A stretch of 5,994 nt of DNA from Clostridia bacterium (GTDB lineage: Bacteria > Bacillota > Clostridia > Lachnospirales > WQUN01): positions 1 through 5,994 of the forward strand of contig BNUF01000153.1 of the NCBI GenBank assembly GCA_025997155.1, written 5' to 3'. This document shows, one piece after another, positions 1 through 4,626 of this stretch. The position numbers and the translations under genes are program-made. Below the pieces are notes generated by a model, which was not told the DNA's origin, did not search any database, and was given only the letters and a program-made list of their open reading frames with translations. Every line of letters begins with the position of its first letter. Position 1 is the first letter of the stretch.

Positions 1-2
1 CG

Positions 3-554
3 GCGGTTATGGATAAAGTCGCGTACCTTGCGGACTCTTACCTCCGATTCCAGCTTGACAGCCAAGATACCCGTTTTCTCTGGACGATAAGCCCTTACGG
101 AAGCCATATGTACCCGCTTGACGAACTGTACACAAAAGATTCGCAAGCCTACAATATGACGACGAGTTACAGAGTGAACGAAACGCACACATACGGCTTT
201 ATCCTTGAAGTTACAGGGGTTGCGGGCGATGTTCCTGACACTTCAAGTTTCGCAACCGACGAACACCAAATACTCGGCAACGTATACACAATCGGCGATT
301 ACCCCGCGTTTATCGAACACATCAAAGACATCGCGGTGGCAATGCCCCAAAACGACTTCGGGAGAACGGCGTTCAAGAACCGCGAACGCAGTCCCGAACT
401 TGAAAACGAACTTGCTATGACGCTTGGCGAAGAAGTTGCGCGGCTTTGGGACTTGCAAGACGGCGACTCCTATGACTATCTTTACGAATTAGGCGAACGC
501 ACGGACGCTATGCGCGAAAATTTTTACAACGAACAAGCCGAAACCGCGAGCTGA
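3..554 (+). CDS. Hypothetical protein, probably 5'-partial (C-terminal part)
   Basis: The frame is open to the left edge. The first ATG is at 9, but the eight bases before it carry no convincing ribosome binding site, so the gene probably begins upstream of the window and at least 181 residues of its C-terminal part are seen here. I do not recognise the family. The visible part is soluble, acidic and rich in Tyr, Asp and Glu, with no signal peptide, membrane segment or cysteine cluster. It starts with an aromatic-rich stretch (YLADSYLRFQL, then FLWTISPYGSHMYPLDELY). A likely helical tail (ELENELAMTLGEEVARLWDL) follows and ends near FYNEQAETAS. The stop TGA at 552-554 is followed at once by an in-frame TAA, then by the hairpin at 586-606. 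It is therefore probably the last gene of a separate transcript. It could be the tail domain of a larger multi-domain mobile-element protein; no function can be assigned. Confidence 0.7.
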   Translation, partial: AVMDKVAYLADSYLRFQLDSQDTRFLWTISPYGSHMYPLDELYTKDSQAYNMTTSYRVNETHTYGFILEVTGVAGDVPDTSSFATDEHQILGNVYTIGDYPAFIEHIKDIAVAMPQNDFGRTAFKNRERSPELENELAMTLGEEVARLWDLQDGDSYDYLYELGERTDAMRENFYNEQAETAS

Positions 555-585
555 TAAGCCCGCGGCGACACGAAATCGGAAGACG

Positions 586-612
586 GCGGGAGTTTCCTCC
601 CGCTTTGTGTTA
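586..612 (+). terminator. Rho-independent terminator-like hairpin
   Basis: A perfect 7-bp GC-rich stem, GCGGGAG (586-592) pairing with CTCCCGC (597-603), closes a TTTC tetraloop and is followed by TTTGTGTT. The stem is strong but the T-run is short, so termination may be partial. It separates the upstream gene from the coiled-coil/methyltransferase operon and lies only about 20 bases before the next ribosome binding site, so it could also act as an attenuator. Confidence 0.55.
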
Positions 613-620
613 CATACGAA

Positions 621-625
621 AGGAG
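621..625 (+). promoter_or_regulatory. Ribosome binding site fixing the start at 635
   Basis: AGGAG sits nine bases before ATG 635. An in-frame ATG at 605 would add ten residues, but it lies inside the tail of the 586-603 hairpin and has no such site, so 635 is preferred. Confidence 0.75.
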
Positions 626-634
626 AAGATTTTT

Positions 635-964
635 ATGAGCGAAAAAAACAACCAAATTGCGGAACTTGAACAAGAAGTGAAACGTCTTATGACGGAGAAC
701 GAAGAACTGAAAAAAATCAACGCCCGAGTTGAAAATGCGCTTGAAAAGAGCGTGGACGAGTATTTCATAATCGACAAAGCGTTCAAGACCTACGCCGAAA
801 CCGAGGAAATGCTTACGGACTACCCGATAAAGCCAAACACGGAAGTCACCCGCGCAACGCTTGCGGAGCGTATGAAGTGCATAAGCGAGTTTATCGAGGA
901 CATTGAGATTTCCTCTGATTTCAGGGAGTACGTCAAAGACAGAAAAAACGGAGATACGCTATAA
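635..964 (+). CDS. Small coiled-coil hypothetical protein (109 aa)
   Basis: The start at 635 is set by AGGAG nine bases upstream. Residues 1-40 form a heptad-like, highly charged helix (IAELEQEVKRLMTENEELKK and onward) typical of a coiled coil, so the protein probably forms dimers or binds a partner. The remainder (about 45-109) is acidic and mostly helical, with no cysteines except one near the C-terminus, no membrane segment and no recognised catalytic motif. Its TAA stop (962-964) directly abuts the ATG of the methyltransferase, and the methyltransferase ribosome binding site (GGAG, 950-953) lies inside this gene, so the two are almost certainly co-translated. I do not recognise a named family. 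Being an accessory subunit or regulator of the methyltransferase is a guess from position alone. Confidence 0.8.
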   Translation: MSEKNNQIAELEQEVKRLMTENEELKKINARVENALEKSVDEYFIIDKAFKTYAETEEMLTDYPIKPNTEVTRATLAERMKCISEFIEDIEISSDFREYVKDRKNGDTL

Positions 965-1678
965 ATGAGCGGCGTTTCCGTGGTTGATATTATCTATAAC
1001 AGCGACTGTATGACAGGTATGCGAAAACTCCCGGACGATTGTATAGACCTAATAGTGACAGACCCGCCGTACATTATGGAAAGCCGAGGGTGCGGGTTTA
1101 TCAGAAACCGCAACGTTACCGCTCTTTCGGAAATACAGGACGCGGGGCTTGCGGACGGTTTCGACACGGCGGTGTTTTCGGAGTTTATGCGGCTTATGGA
1201 ACGCCCGAATATCTATATCTGGTGCGCGGCGCGTCAAATCCCAGTGTGCATTGATTTCTTCGTGAACGAAAATGGTTGCAAGTTCGACATAATCATTTGG
1301 CAAAAGACTAATCCAATGCCTCTTTTTTCTGGGAAGTGGCTTACAGACAAGGAGTATTGCCTGTACTTCCGCAAAGGCGGATACTGCAATCCCGTGACTT
1401 TTGACGATGCGCGGACGGTGTTCACTCAACCCGTCAACGCGAAAGACAAAAACATATACAACCACCCGACAATCAAACCGCTTAACATAATCGAAACACT
1501 TATAAAAAACAGCTCACGCGAGGGCGATGTTGTGCTTGACCCATTTATGGGAAGCGGCACGACCGCCCTCGCGGCGGCAAAAAACAACCGCCGATATATC
1601 GGCTTTGAAATCAATGAAACGTACTGTAAAACGGCGACAGAGAGAGTAAACGATTACAAACGGAGGTTTTTAACGTGA
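965..1678 (+). CDS. DNA methyltransferase, N6-adenine/N4-cytosine type (beta-class order)
   Basis: A SAM-dependent DNA methyltransferase of the N6_N4_Mtase family (237 aa). The catalytic motif IV, DPPY, is at residues 33-36 after a typical beta strand (CIDLIVT). The middle part (about 37-160) would hold the target-recognition region. HPTIKPL (167-173) matches motif X. The SAM-binding motif I, LDPFMGSGTTALAA, is at 191-204, followed by YIGFEIN (211-217) with the acidic ribose-binding residue. The order IV, recognition region, X, I is that of the beta group. DPPY, rather than SPPY, favours N6-adenine methylation, but specificity cannot be read from sequence. The length is compact but complete. 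No restriction endonuclease is visible, so it looks like an orphan enzyme that could protect the element or mark its DNA. GGAG at 950-953 serves the start. The stop TGA overlaps the next gene's GTG as GTGA. Confidence 0.93.
   Translation: MSGVSVVDIIYNSDCMTGMRKLPDDCIDLIVTDPPYIMESRGCGFIRNRNVTALSEIQDAGLADGFDTAVFSEFMRLMERPNIYIWCAARQIPVCIDFFVNENGCKFDIIIWQKTNPMPLFSGKWLTDKEYCLYFRKGGYCNPVTFDDARTVFTQPVNAKDKNIYNHPTIKPLNIIETLIKNSSREGDVVLDPFMGSGTTALAAAKNNRRYIGFEINETYCKTATERVNDYKRRFLT
1662..1666 (+). promoter_or_regulatory. Ribosome binding site for the frameshifted gene at 1675
   Basis: GGAGG ends eight bases before GTG 1675, an ideal spacing. It is the main evidence that a real gene once began here, overlapping the methyltransferase stop. 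Confidence 0.65.
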
Positions 1679-1835
1679 GATTGCATTATTATTCACTCGT
1701 GCCAAAGAACTTTTAAGACAATTCGGCGGTTCGGCGTTTACACAGCATATCGACCGCGACGGCGGCGTATTCGAGGTTACGCCGATTAAACTAAAAGGAA
1801 ACAACAGCCGCGTGAAGTACAACAGACATCTGTAA
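1675..1835 (+). pseudogene. Small hypothetical protein gene broken by a one-base frameshift
   Basis: GTG at 1675 overlaps the methyltransferase stop (GTGA), with GGAGG eight bases upstream, the classic layout for translational coupling. Its frame reads VRLHYY, then runs off to a TAA at 1714-1716 after 13 codons. The neighbouring frame, with no usable ATG, GTG or TTG at its head, is open from 1674 to a TAA at 1833-1835. It encodes a protein-like stretch: TRAKELLRQFGGSAF, then TQHIDRDGGVFEVTP, then a basic tail ending in KYNRHL. One extra T in the TATTATTC run near 1687-1694 would join both parts into a protein of about 53 residues. Possible explanations are gene decay, a base-calling or assembly error, or recoding; no classical slippery heptamer is present. 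I cannot name the family. Confidence 0.6.
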
Positions 1836-1875
1836 TCCAATTCTATAATTCTTTAAGTATAAACATTAGCACGTC

Positions 1876-1903
1876 AAAAAGGTTCTGAAAACCGCATTTT
1901 TTT
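1876..1903 (+). terminator. Weak terminator candidate after the methyltransferase operon
   Basis: GGTT (1881-1884) can pair with AACC (1890-1893) around a five-base loop. Flanking A-run and T-run (TTTTTTT at 1897-1903) can extend the pairing after a short bulge. The T-tract is good but the core stem is only 4 bp, so this is a tentative end for the upstream operon. Confidence 0.3.
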
Positions 1904-1914
1904 GAGGTGTTATT

Positions 1915-1938
1915 TTTGCGCCCAAAAATAGGGCGAAA
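1915..1938 (+). promoter_or_regulatory. Hairpin / inverted repeat in the leader of the initiator gene
   Basis: CGCCC (1919-1923) pairs with GGGCG (1931-1935) around the loop AAAAATA. TTT (1915-1917) can pair with AAA (1936-1938) past one bulged G. It lies about 45 bases upstream of the 486-aa gene and has no T-run behind it, so it suits an operator or leader structure better than a terminator. No clear -35/-10 pair could be placed around it. Confidence 0.3.
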
Positions 1939-1982
1939 TAGTGACAATGGGCGGGATTTAACATATTTGGAGGGGATTTTTT

Positions 1983-3443
1983 ATGGACTTAAACGCATTA
2001 GTTATGAATTTAGCAAACAAGGGCGTTGATTTTCGCGGATTCGGCAAACTTTATAAAAAGCCTATGGTGGACGACGAACTGTCTTTTGACGCAAAGCCCG
2101 TTTACGCCTATCTATGTGTGGGCAACAGTTTCAAAGACGCGAACAGAAAGCCCATAACGCTATCCGAGAAAAAAATCGCCGAAGCGGTCGGTATGGGTGA
2201 AAAACGGGTGAGAAAAGCGTTGGGCGAACTTGAAACGAGGAGCTACATCAAAAGAAAACGCCATTTCAACGCAAGCAGCGAATACGAGATTATAGAACAA
2301 GAGGGCGGATACGGCAAAATTCCGCGCTCGCTTTTCGACGACACGCGCCAAACGGACGTGTCGCGGGCTATATACGCCGTTTTAGCCTCATACGCGAGGC
2401 TCGGCGCGAAAGAGGTTTACCCCGAACTAAAAAAGATGCTTAAAACGCTCCGCATAAAAAGCGACAACACATATTACAAACACGCTAAACTCCTTTTGCA
2501 GGCGGGATATATAAGCAAGGCGCAGCGCCACGACGCGGGGTCGTTCAGCAAGTGCGACTATACCCTTAACAAAAATCCGAAAGAGTTGCTAAAAGATTTG
2601 GATTTGCGGGAGTTGGCGGTCGGGAGCAAAAACGAAAGCGGAGCGTTTGTCAGCGAGTACAAGGTGAGTTTCGGAGAGGGCGCGAGAAAGACGGTAACTC
2701 ACGCTAAATCGGCAATAAGAGAGGTTGCGGAGACCGTAAAGGAAACCGTCAAAGAAACGGCGGCGAAGGCTATAATCGGCGCAAGGGAAACCATAACAGA
2801 CCTCTCAAACGTTGTAAATACCATTAAAACCGTCGTAACGCCAACCCAAGACCAGTTCTGCGTTCTTTACAACACAAGCCGCGGTGACTTCAAAAACGCC
2901 GTGCTGGACGAGCTTGACGGCAACAACCGCCTTGATTACGCCTACAGCGCGAACCGCGCCGTAAACCGCGAAGCTATGACTATCGCGGTACACTATCTCA
3001 CGAATTTTGAAAACTGCAAAAAGCGCGTGGACGACGATTGCGAGCTGCGTCTGCTTAATCTCGCGAACGAAGCTATTATTGAAATGTGTACCGCCAAAGA
3101 CACTATGAAATTTAACGGCAGCAGCGTAGTCTACTCACGCGTTGTCGAGAAAATTAACGAATGGACAGACGGTTGCCGTTTTGTCGGCGGAACCCTTGCG
3201 AAGATTGCCGAAACCGCCGTAGAGAAGTATTTGTACGGCGAGGAAAACGCCGAAAACGGTATCAGATTTCCGCTTAGATATATGCAGTCTTGCGTGTGGG
3301 ACGCGCTTGCTACCGCGAATTTGAAAGTATGCGGCAACAAGCGTTCGGCAGAGTTTTCCAAAAACGATAAGGCGAAAAAGACGCTGAGTGATGAACTCCG
3401 AAGACTTGAGAAAGAGTTTGAGAAAGAGTTAATATGTGGATAA
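1983..3443 (+). CDS. Putative replication initiator, two winged-helix-like units
   Basis: This 486-aa protein has an excellent ribosome binding site (GGAGGGG, 1969-1975, seven bases upstream). Residues 30-95 look like a winged helix: ELSFDAKPVYAYL, a recognition-type helix in ITLSEKKIAEAVGMGEKRVRKALGEL (59-83, interrupted by no gaps), then SYIKRKR as the wing. A second such unit spans about 120-182 (SRAIYAVLASYARLG, then TYYKHAKLLLQAGYISKAQR). This resembles the DNA-binding half of plasmid/phage initiators such as RepA_N or DnaD-like replisome organisers, though I cannot fix the family. Residues 235-284 form a long amphipathic helix rich in Ala, Val, Thr, Glu and Lys. Residues 290-486 are a separate helical region ending in a charged helix. 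The origin-like repeats begin in its last codons, which strongly supports an initiator role. A plain HTH regulator is the alternative. Confidence 0.72.
   Translation: MDLNALVMNLANKGVDFRGFGKLYKKPMVDDELSFDAKPVYAYLCVGNSFKDANRKPITLSEKKIAEAVGMGEKRVRKALGELETRSYIKRKRHFNASSEYEIIEQEGGYGKIPRSLFDDTRQTDVSRAIYAVLASYARLGAKEVYPELKKMLKTLRIKSDNTYYKHAKLLLQAGYISKAQRHDAGSFSKCDYTLNKNPKELLKDLDLRELAVGSKNESGAFVSEYKVSFGEGARKTVTHAKSAIREVAETVKETVKETAAKAIIGARETITDLSNVVNTIKTVVTPTQDQFCVLYNTSRGDFKNAVLDELDGNNRLDYAYSANRAVNREAMTIAVHYLTNFENCKKRVDDDCELRLLNLANEAIIEMCTAKDTMKFNGSSVVYSRVVEKINEWTDGCRFVGGTLAKIAETAVEKYLYGEENAENGIRFPLRYMQSCVWDALATANLKVCGNKRSAEFSKNDKAKKTLSDELRRLEKEFEKELICG
3435..3443 (-). promoter_or_regulatory. DnaA box 1
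   Basis: TGTGGATAA is the exact reverse complement of the consensus DnaA box TTATCCACA. It doubles as the last two codons and stop of the preceding gene (TGT GGA TAA). Confidence 0.75.
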
Positions 3444-3454
3444 CTTTGAATTTC

Positions 3455-3463
3455 TGTGGATAA
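3455..3463 (-). promoter_or_regulatory. DnaA box 2
   Basis: A second exact TGTGGATAA, in the same orientation as box 1 and 20 bp from it start to start, which is about two helical turns, so both would lie on one face of the DNA. Both are followed by CT. Confidence 0.75.
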
Positions 3464-3481
3464 CTATGTCCCTAAACCCCT

Positions 3482-3552
3482 CCAGTCACCTAAATCCAGT
3501 CACTTAAAACCAGTCGCCTAAAATCAGTCACCCAAAAACGACCCGCCTATAA
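3482..3552 (+). repeat. Iteron-like 14-bp direct repeats (four plus a degenerate fifth)
   Basis: Four head-to-tail copies have no spacer: CCAGTCACCTAAAT (3482-3495), CCAGTCACTTAAAA (3496-3509), CCAGTCGCCTAAAA (3510-3523) and TCAGTCACCCAAAA (3524-3537). A degenerate copy, CGACCCGCCTATAA (3539-3552), follows after one base and matches copy three at 10 of 14 positions. A still weaker match (CCTAAA around 3469-3477) precedes the array out of phase. The consensus is YCAGTCRCYYAAAW. These are the likely binding sites of the initiator encoded just upstream. Confidence 0.8.
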
Positions 3553-3554
3553 TT

Positions 3555-3581
3555 AAGCACTTATAAAAAGCACTTTATTAA
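3555..3581 (+). repeat. Tandem AT-rich 13-bp repeats, candidate DNA unwinding element
   Basis: AAGCACTTATAAA (3555-3567) is followed directly by AAGCACTTTATTA (3568-3580). The first eight bases are identical and the rest of both is A/T. AT-rich DNA continues to about 3610, including three ATCA units near 3600-3610. This position, right after the iterons, is where the strand-opening site of an iteron origin is normally found. Confidence 0.45.
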
Positions 3582-3610
3582 ACATAAACACCATAAAAAT
3601 CAATCAATCA

Positions 3611-3823
3611 AAACCGCAGGATTGAGGGATTTATGCGCGGCGTGTCGGGTAAGCCTTTTCAAAACCTTTTCGATAATTTCACGAAATAACCCGATAAATG
3701 CGGGAGAAAAACGCGAAAACACATAGCCGCAATTTGTTTAACGGCGTTTTTGTAACATTTTCAACTTCTTGAAACCCTTGACACACTTGAGGTTAAAGCC
3801 TGTTTTGTGAAAAAATTCCGCAC
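3611..3823. other. Gene-free stretch downstream of the origin
   Basis: I see no convincing gene here. It contains an imperfect nested inverted repeat: TCGGGT (3645-3650) with ACCCGA (3689-3694) outside, and TTTCG (3668-3672) with CGAAA (3682-3686) inside. A weak GCCG/CGGC pair (3726-3729 and 3742-3745) is followed by GTTTTT. A TTGACA at 3778-3783 has no matching -10 box. The stretch could be part of the origin or encode a small structured RNA; nothing in it decides between these. Confidence 0.4.
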
Positions 3824-3866
3824 TTGCATAAAAGACATTTACGCATACTAAAATATGTGTTAAACT
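3824..3866 (+). promoter_or_regulatory. Candidate promoter and overlapping operator
   Basis: Two imperfect pairings are possible: TTGCAT (3824-3829) with TAAAAT (3849-3854) at 19 bp, or TTTACG (3838-3843) with TAAACT (3861-3866) at 17 bp. Overlapping them is an inverted repeat, ACGCATA (3841-3847) and TATGTGT (3854-3860), with one G-T mismatch around CTAAAA, which could be a repressor site. It lies some 70-110 bases before the first gene of the right-hand operon. Confidence 0.35.
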
Positions 3867-3937
3867 TTTTATGTAAGGTTGAAAACTCAAACAAAACAGC
3901 GTATACAAGCGCGGAATAACCAGAGGAGGTTGTGTAA

Positions 3938-4348
3938 ATGCTTGCGATTTTTCACAAAATCGGCGTATATCCAAACAAAACAGAGGCGGATAACCCAGAA
4001 ATTCAAGGCGTTTATGAAGATTGTGACGATTGTGACGATTATGACGATACCACCGAACTCGAGGAATCAGACGACTGCCCGTACTGCAATCTATGCGACG
4101 ACTGCGGGGCGTATCACGCTCCCACGCTGATAGGACACGCGCTTAATCTTTACGAAATCTACCGCAAGCGGATTTGGTGGCTGTTTGTCGGGCTGTGCGT
4201 CGGATTCACGCCGTATATGTTTATACTCGGGGACTTAGAACGCGGCTACGACAGCACGGGCAGCGAGGCGGCGTTCGTGTTTATCCCGCTTTTGATATAT
4301 CTCATCAAGAAATGCGCGGGCGGCGCGGTTGCTCAATCTGACGAGTAA
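3938..4348 (+). CDS. Cysteine-rich small membrane protein (136 aa), unknown function
   Basis: AGGAGG (3924-3929) is eight bases before ATG 3938, so the start is well supported. The soluble N-terminal part (about 1-75) has an acidic run, DCDDCDDYDD (28-37), then a four-cysteine cluster, CPYCNLCDDCGAYH (47-60: Cys 47, 50, 53, 56 and His 60), which could bind a metal such as zinc or a cluster. Two hydrophobic segments follow: IWWLFVGLCVGFTPYMFIL (79-97), preceded by the basic YRKR, and AAFVFIPLLIYLI (111-123), followed by KK. The basic residues before the first and after the second segment suggest both ends face the cytoplasm, with a short outside loop (DLERGYDSTGSE). No known family is recognised. 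It is the first gene after the origin region, likely driven by the promoter candidate near 3824-3866. Confidence 0.82.
   Translation: MLAIFHKIGVYPNKTEADNPEIQGVYEDCDDCDDYDDTTELEESDDCPYCNLCDDCGAYHAPTLIGHALNLYEIYRKRIWWLFVGLCVGFTPYMFILGDLERGYDSTGSEAAFVFIPLLIYLIKKCAGGAVAQSDE
4019..4048 (+). repeat. In-frame 9-bp tandem repeat encoding Asp-Cys/Tyr-Asp
   Basis: GATTGTGAC (4019-4027), GATTGTGAC (4028-4036) and GATTATGAC (4037-4045) are followed by GAT. Two copies are identical and the third differs by one base. The array encodes DCDDCDDYDD, and its unit length keeps the frame whatever the copy number. Confidence 0.8.
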
Positions 4349-4392
4349 AACGGGCTTAACTCATATCATACGCTGGAGAAATGAAGAGGAGC

Positions 4393-4396
4393 GGAG
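4393..4396 (+). promoter_or_regulatory. Ribosome binding site deciding the start at 4402
   Basis: GGAG at 4393-4396 (and AGGAG at 4387-4391) lie 5 and 10 bases before ATG 4402. The earlier in-frame ATG at 4381 has GGAG only two bases upstream, too close to work well, so 4402 is preferred. Confidence 0.6.
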
Positions 4397-4401
4397 ATAA
4401 A

Positions 4402-4623
4402 ATGACCCAAATCGAACCAAAGGAAAAGGTTAAGTGGCTTGACGAATACTGTCACGTTTGCGGCAAACAGCTGAACTCTTGGGACGCGAAATGCGCAAAA
4501 GCCCTCGCGTACCGTAACCGAACCTGCGAAAAGTGCATAGCGGCGGAGTACGACAAACCGCCAGAGGAACTGCGCGATATGTTAGAACATTTTTTCGGGA
4601 TGCGCCCGTGTATGGGGGTATAG
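4402..4623 (+). CDS. Small zinc-ribbon-like protein (73 aa)
   Basis: Starting at ATG 4402 gives 73 residues; ATG 4381 would add seven. Two CxxC pairs, YCHVCGKQL (Cys 17 and 20) and CEKC (42 and 45), lie 22 residues apart, the layout of a small zinc ribbon. Between them is a basic stretch (KCAKALAYRNR), and after them comes a helix (PPEELRDMLEHFFG) and a conserved-looking end, MRPCMG. The pattern resembles small conserved proteins I associate with clostridial mobile elements, but I cannot name a family. The GTG of the next gene follows its TAG stop after three bases, so the two are likely co-translated and may act together. Nucleic acid or protein binding through the ribbon is plausible; no catalytic motif is visible. 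Confidence 0.8.
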   Translation: MTQIEPKEKVKWLDEYCHVCGKQLNSWDAKCAKALAYRNRTCEKCIAAEYDKPPEELRDMLEHFFGMRPCMGV

Positions 4624-4626
4624 ACT

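Larger units (their letters stand above)
3435..3610 (+). other. Putative replication origin (DnaA boxes, iterons, AT-rich stretch)
   Basis: In order, this stretch holds two perfect DnaA boxes, four abutting 14-bp direct repeats with a degenerate fifth, and an AT-rich segment containing tandem 13-bp repeats. This is the architecture of a theta-type, initiator-dependent origin, and it sits immediately behind the gene with winged-helix domains. The sequence elements are seen directly; origin function is inferred from known iteron plasmid and phage origins. Confidence 0.7.

Noticed and set aside
605..634. Ten extra N-terminal residues on the coiled-coil protein from ATG 605
   Set aside because: That ATG lies in the tail of the terminator-like hairpin and lacks a ribosome binding site, while 635 has AGGAG at good spacing.
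1844..1849. Perfect TATAAT as a -10 box for the initiator gene
   Set aside because: No acceptable -35 sequence occurs 16-18 bases upstream, and the surroundings are AT-rich enough to give it by chance.
3482..3552. CRISPR array
   Set aside because: The repeats are 14 bp and abut without spacers, and no cas gene is near, so they are iteron-like direct repeats.
3633..3689. An 18-codon open frame starting at ATG 3633 with GAGGG nearby
   Set aside because: Too short to judge and coincident with a nested inverted repeat; nothing supports it being translated.
3778..3783. Perfect TTGACA as a -35 box
   Set aside because: The sequence 16-18 bases downstream (around TGTTTT) does not resemble a -10 box.
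3738..3974. Minus-strand open frame of 78 codons behind the origin
   Set aside because: There is no ribosome binding site before its ATG, it overlaps the start and ribosome binding site of the 3938 gene, and its sequence looks like random translation of AT-rich DNA.
3879..4130. Plus-strand open frame overlapping the start of the membrane protein gene
   Set aside because: It has no ribosome binding site and reads the well-supported 3938-4348 gene in another frame, giving a Thr/Arg/Lys-rich low-complexity product.
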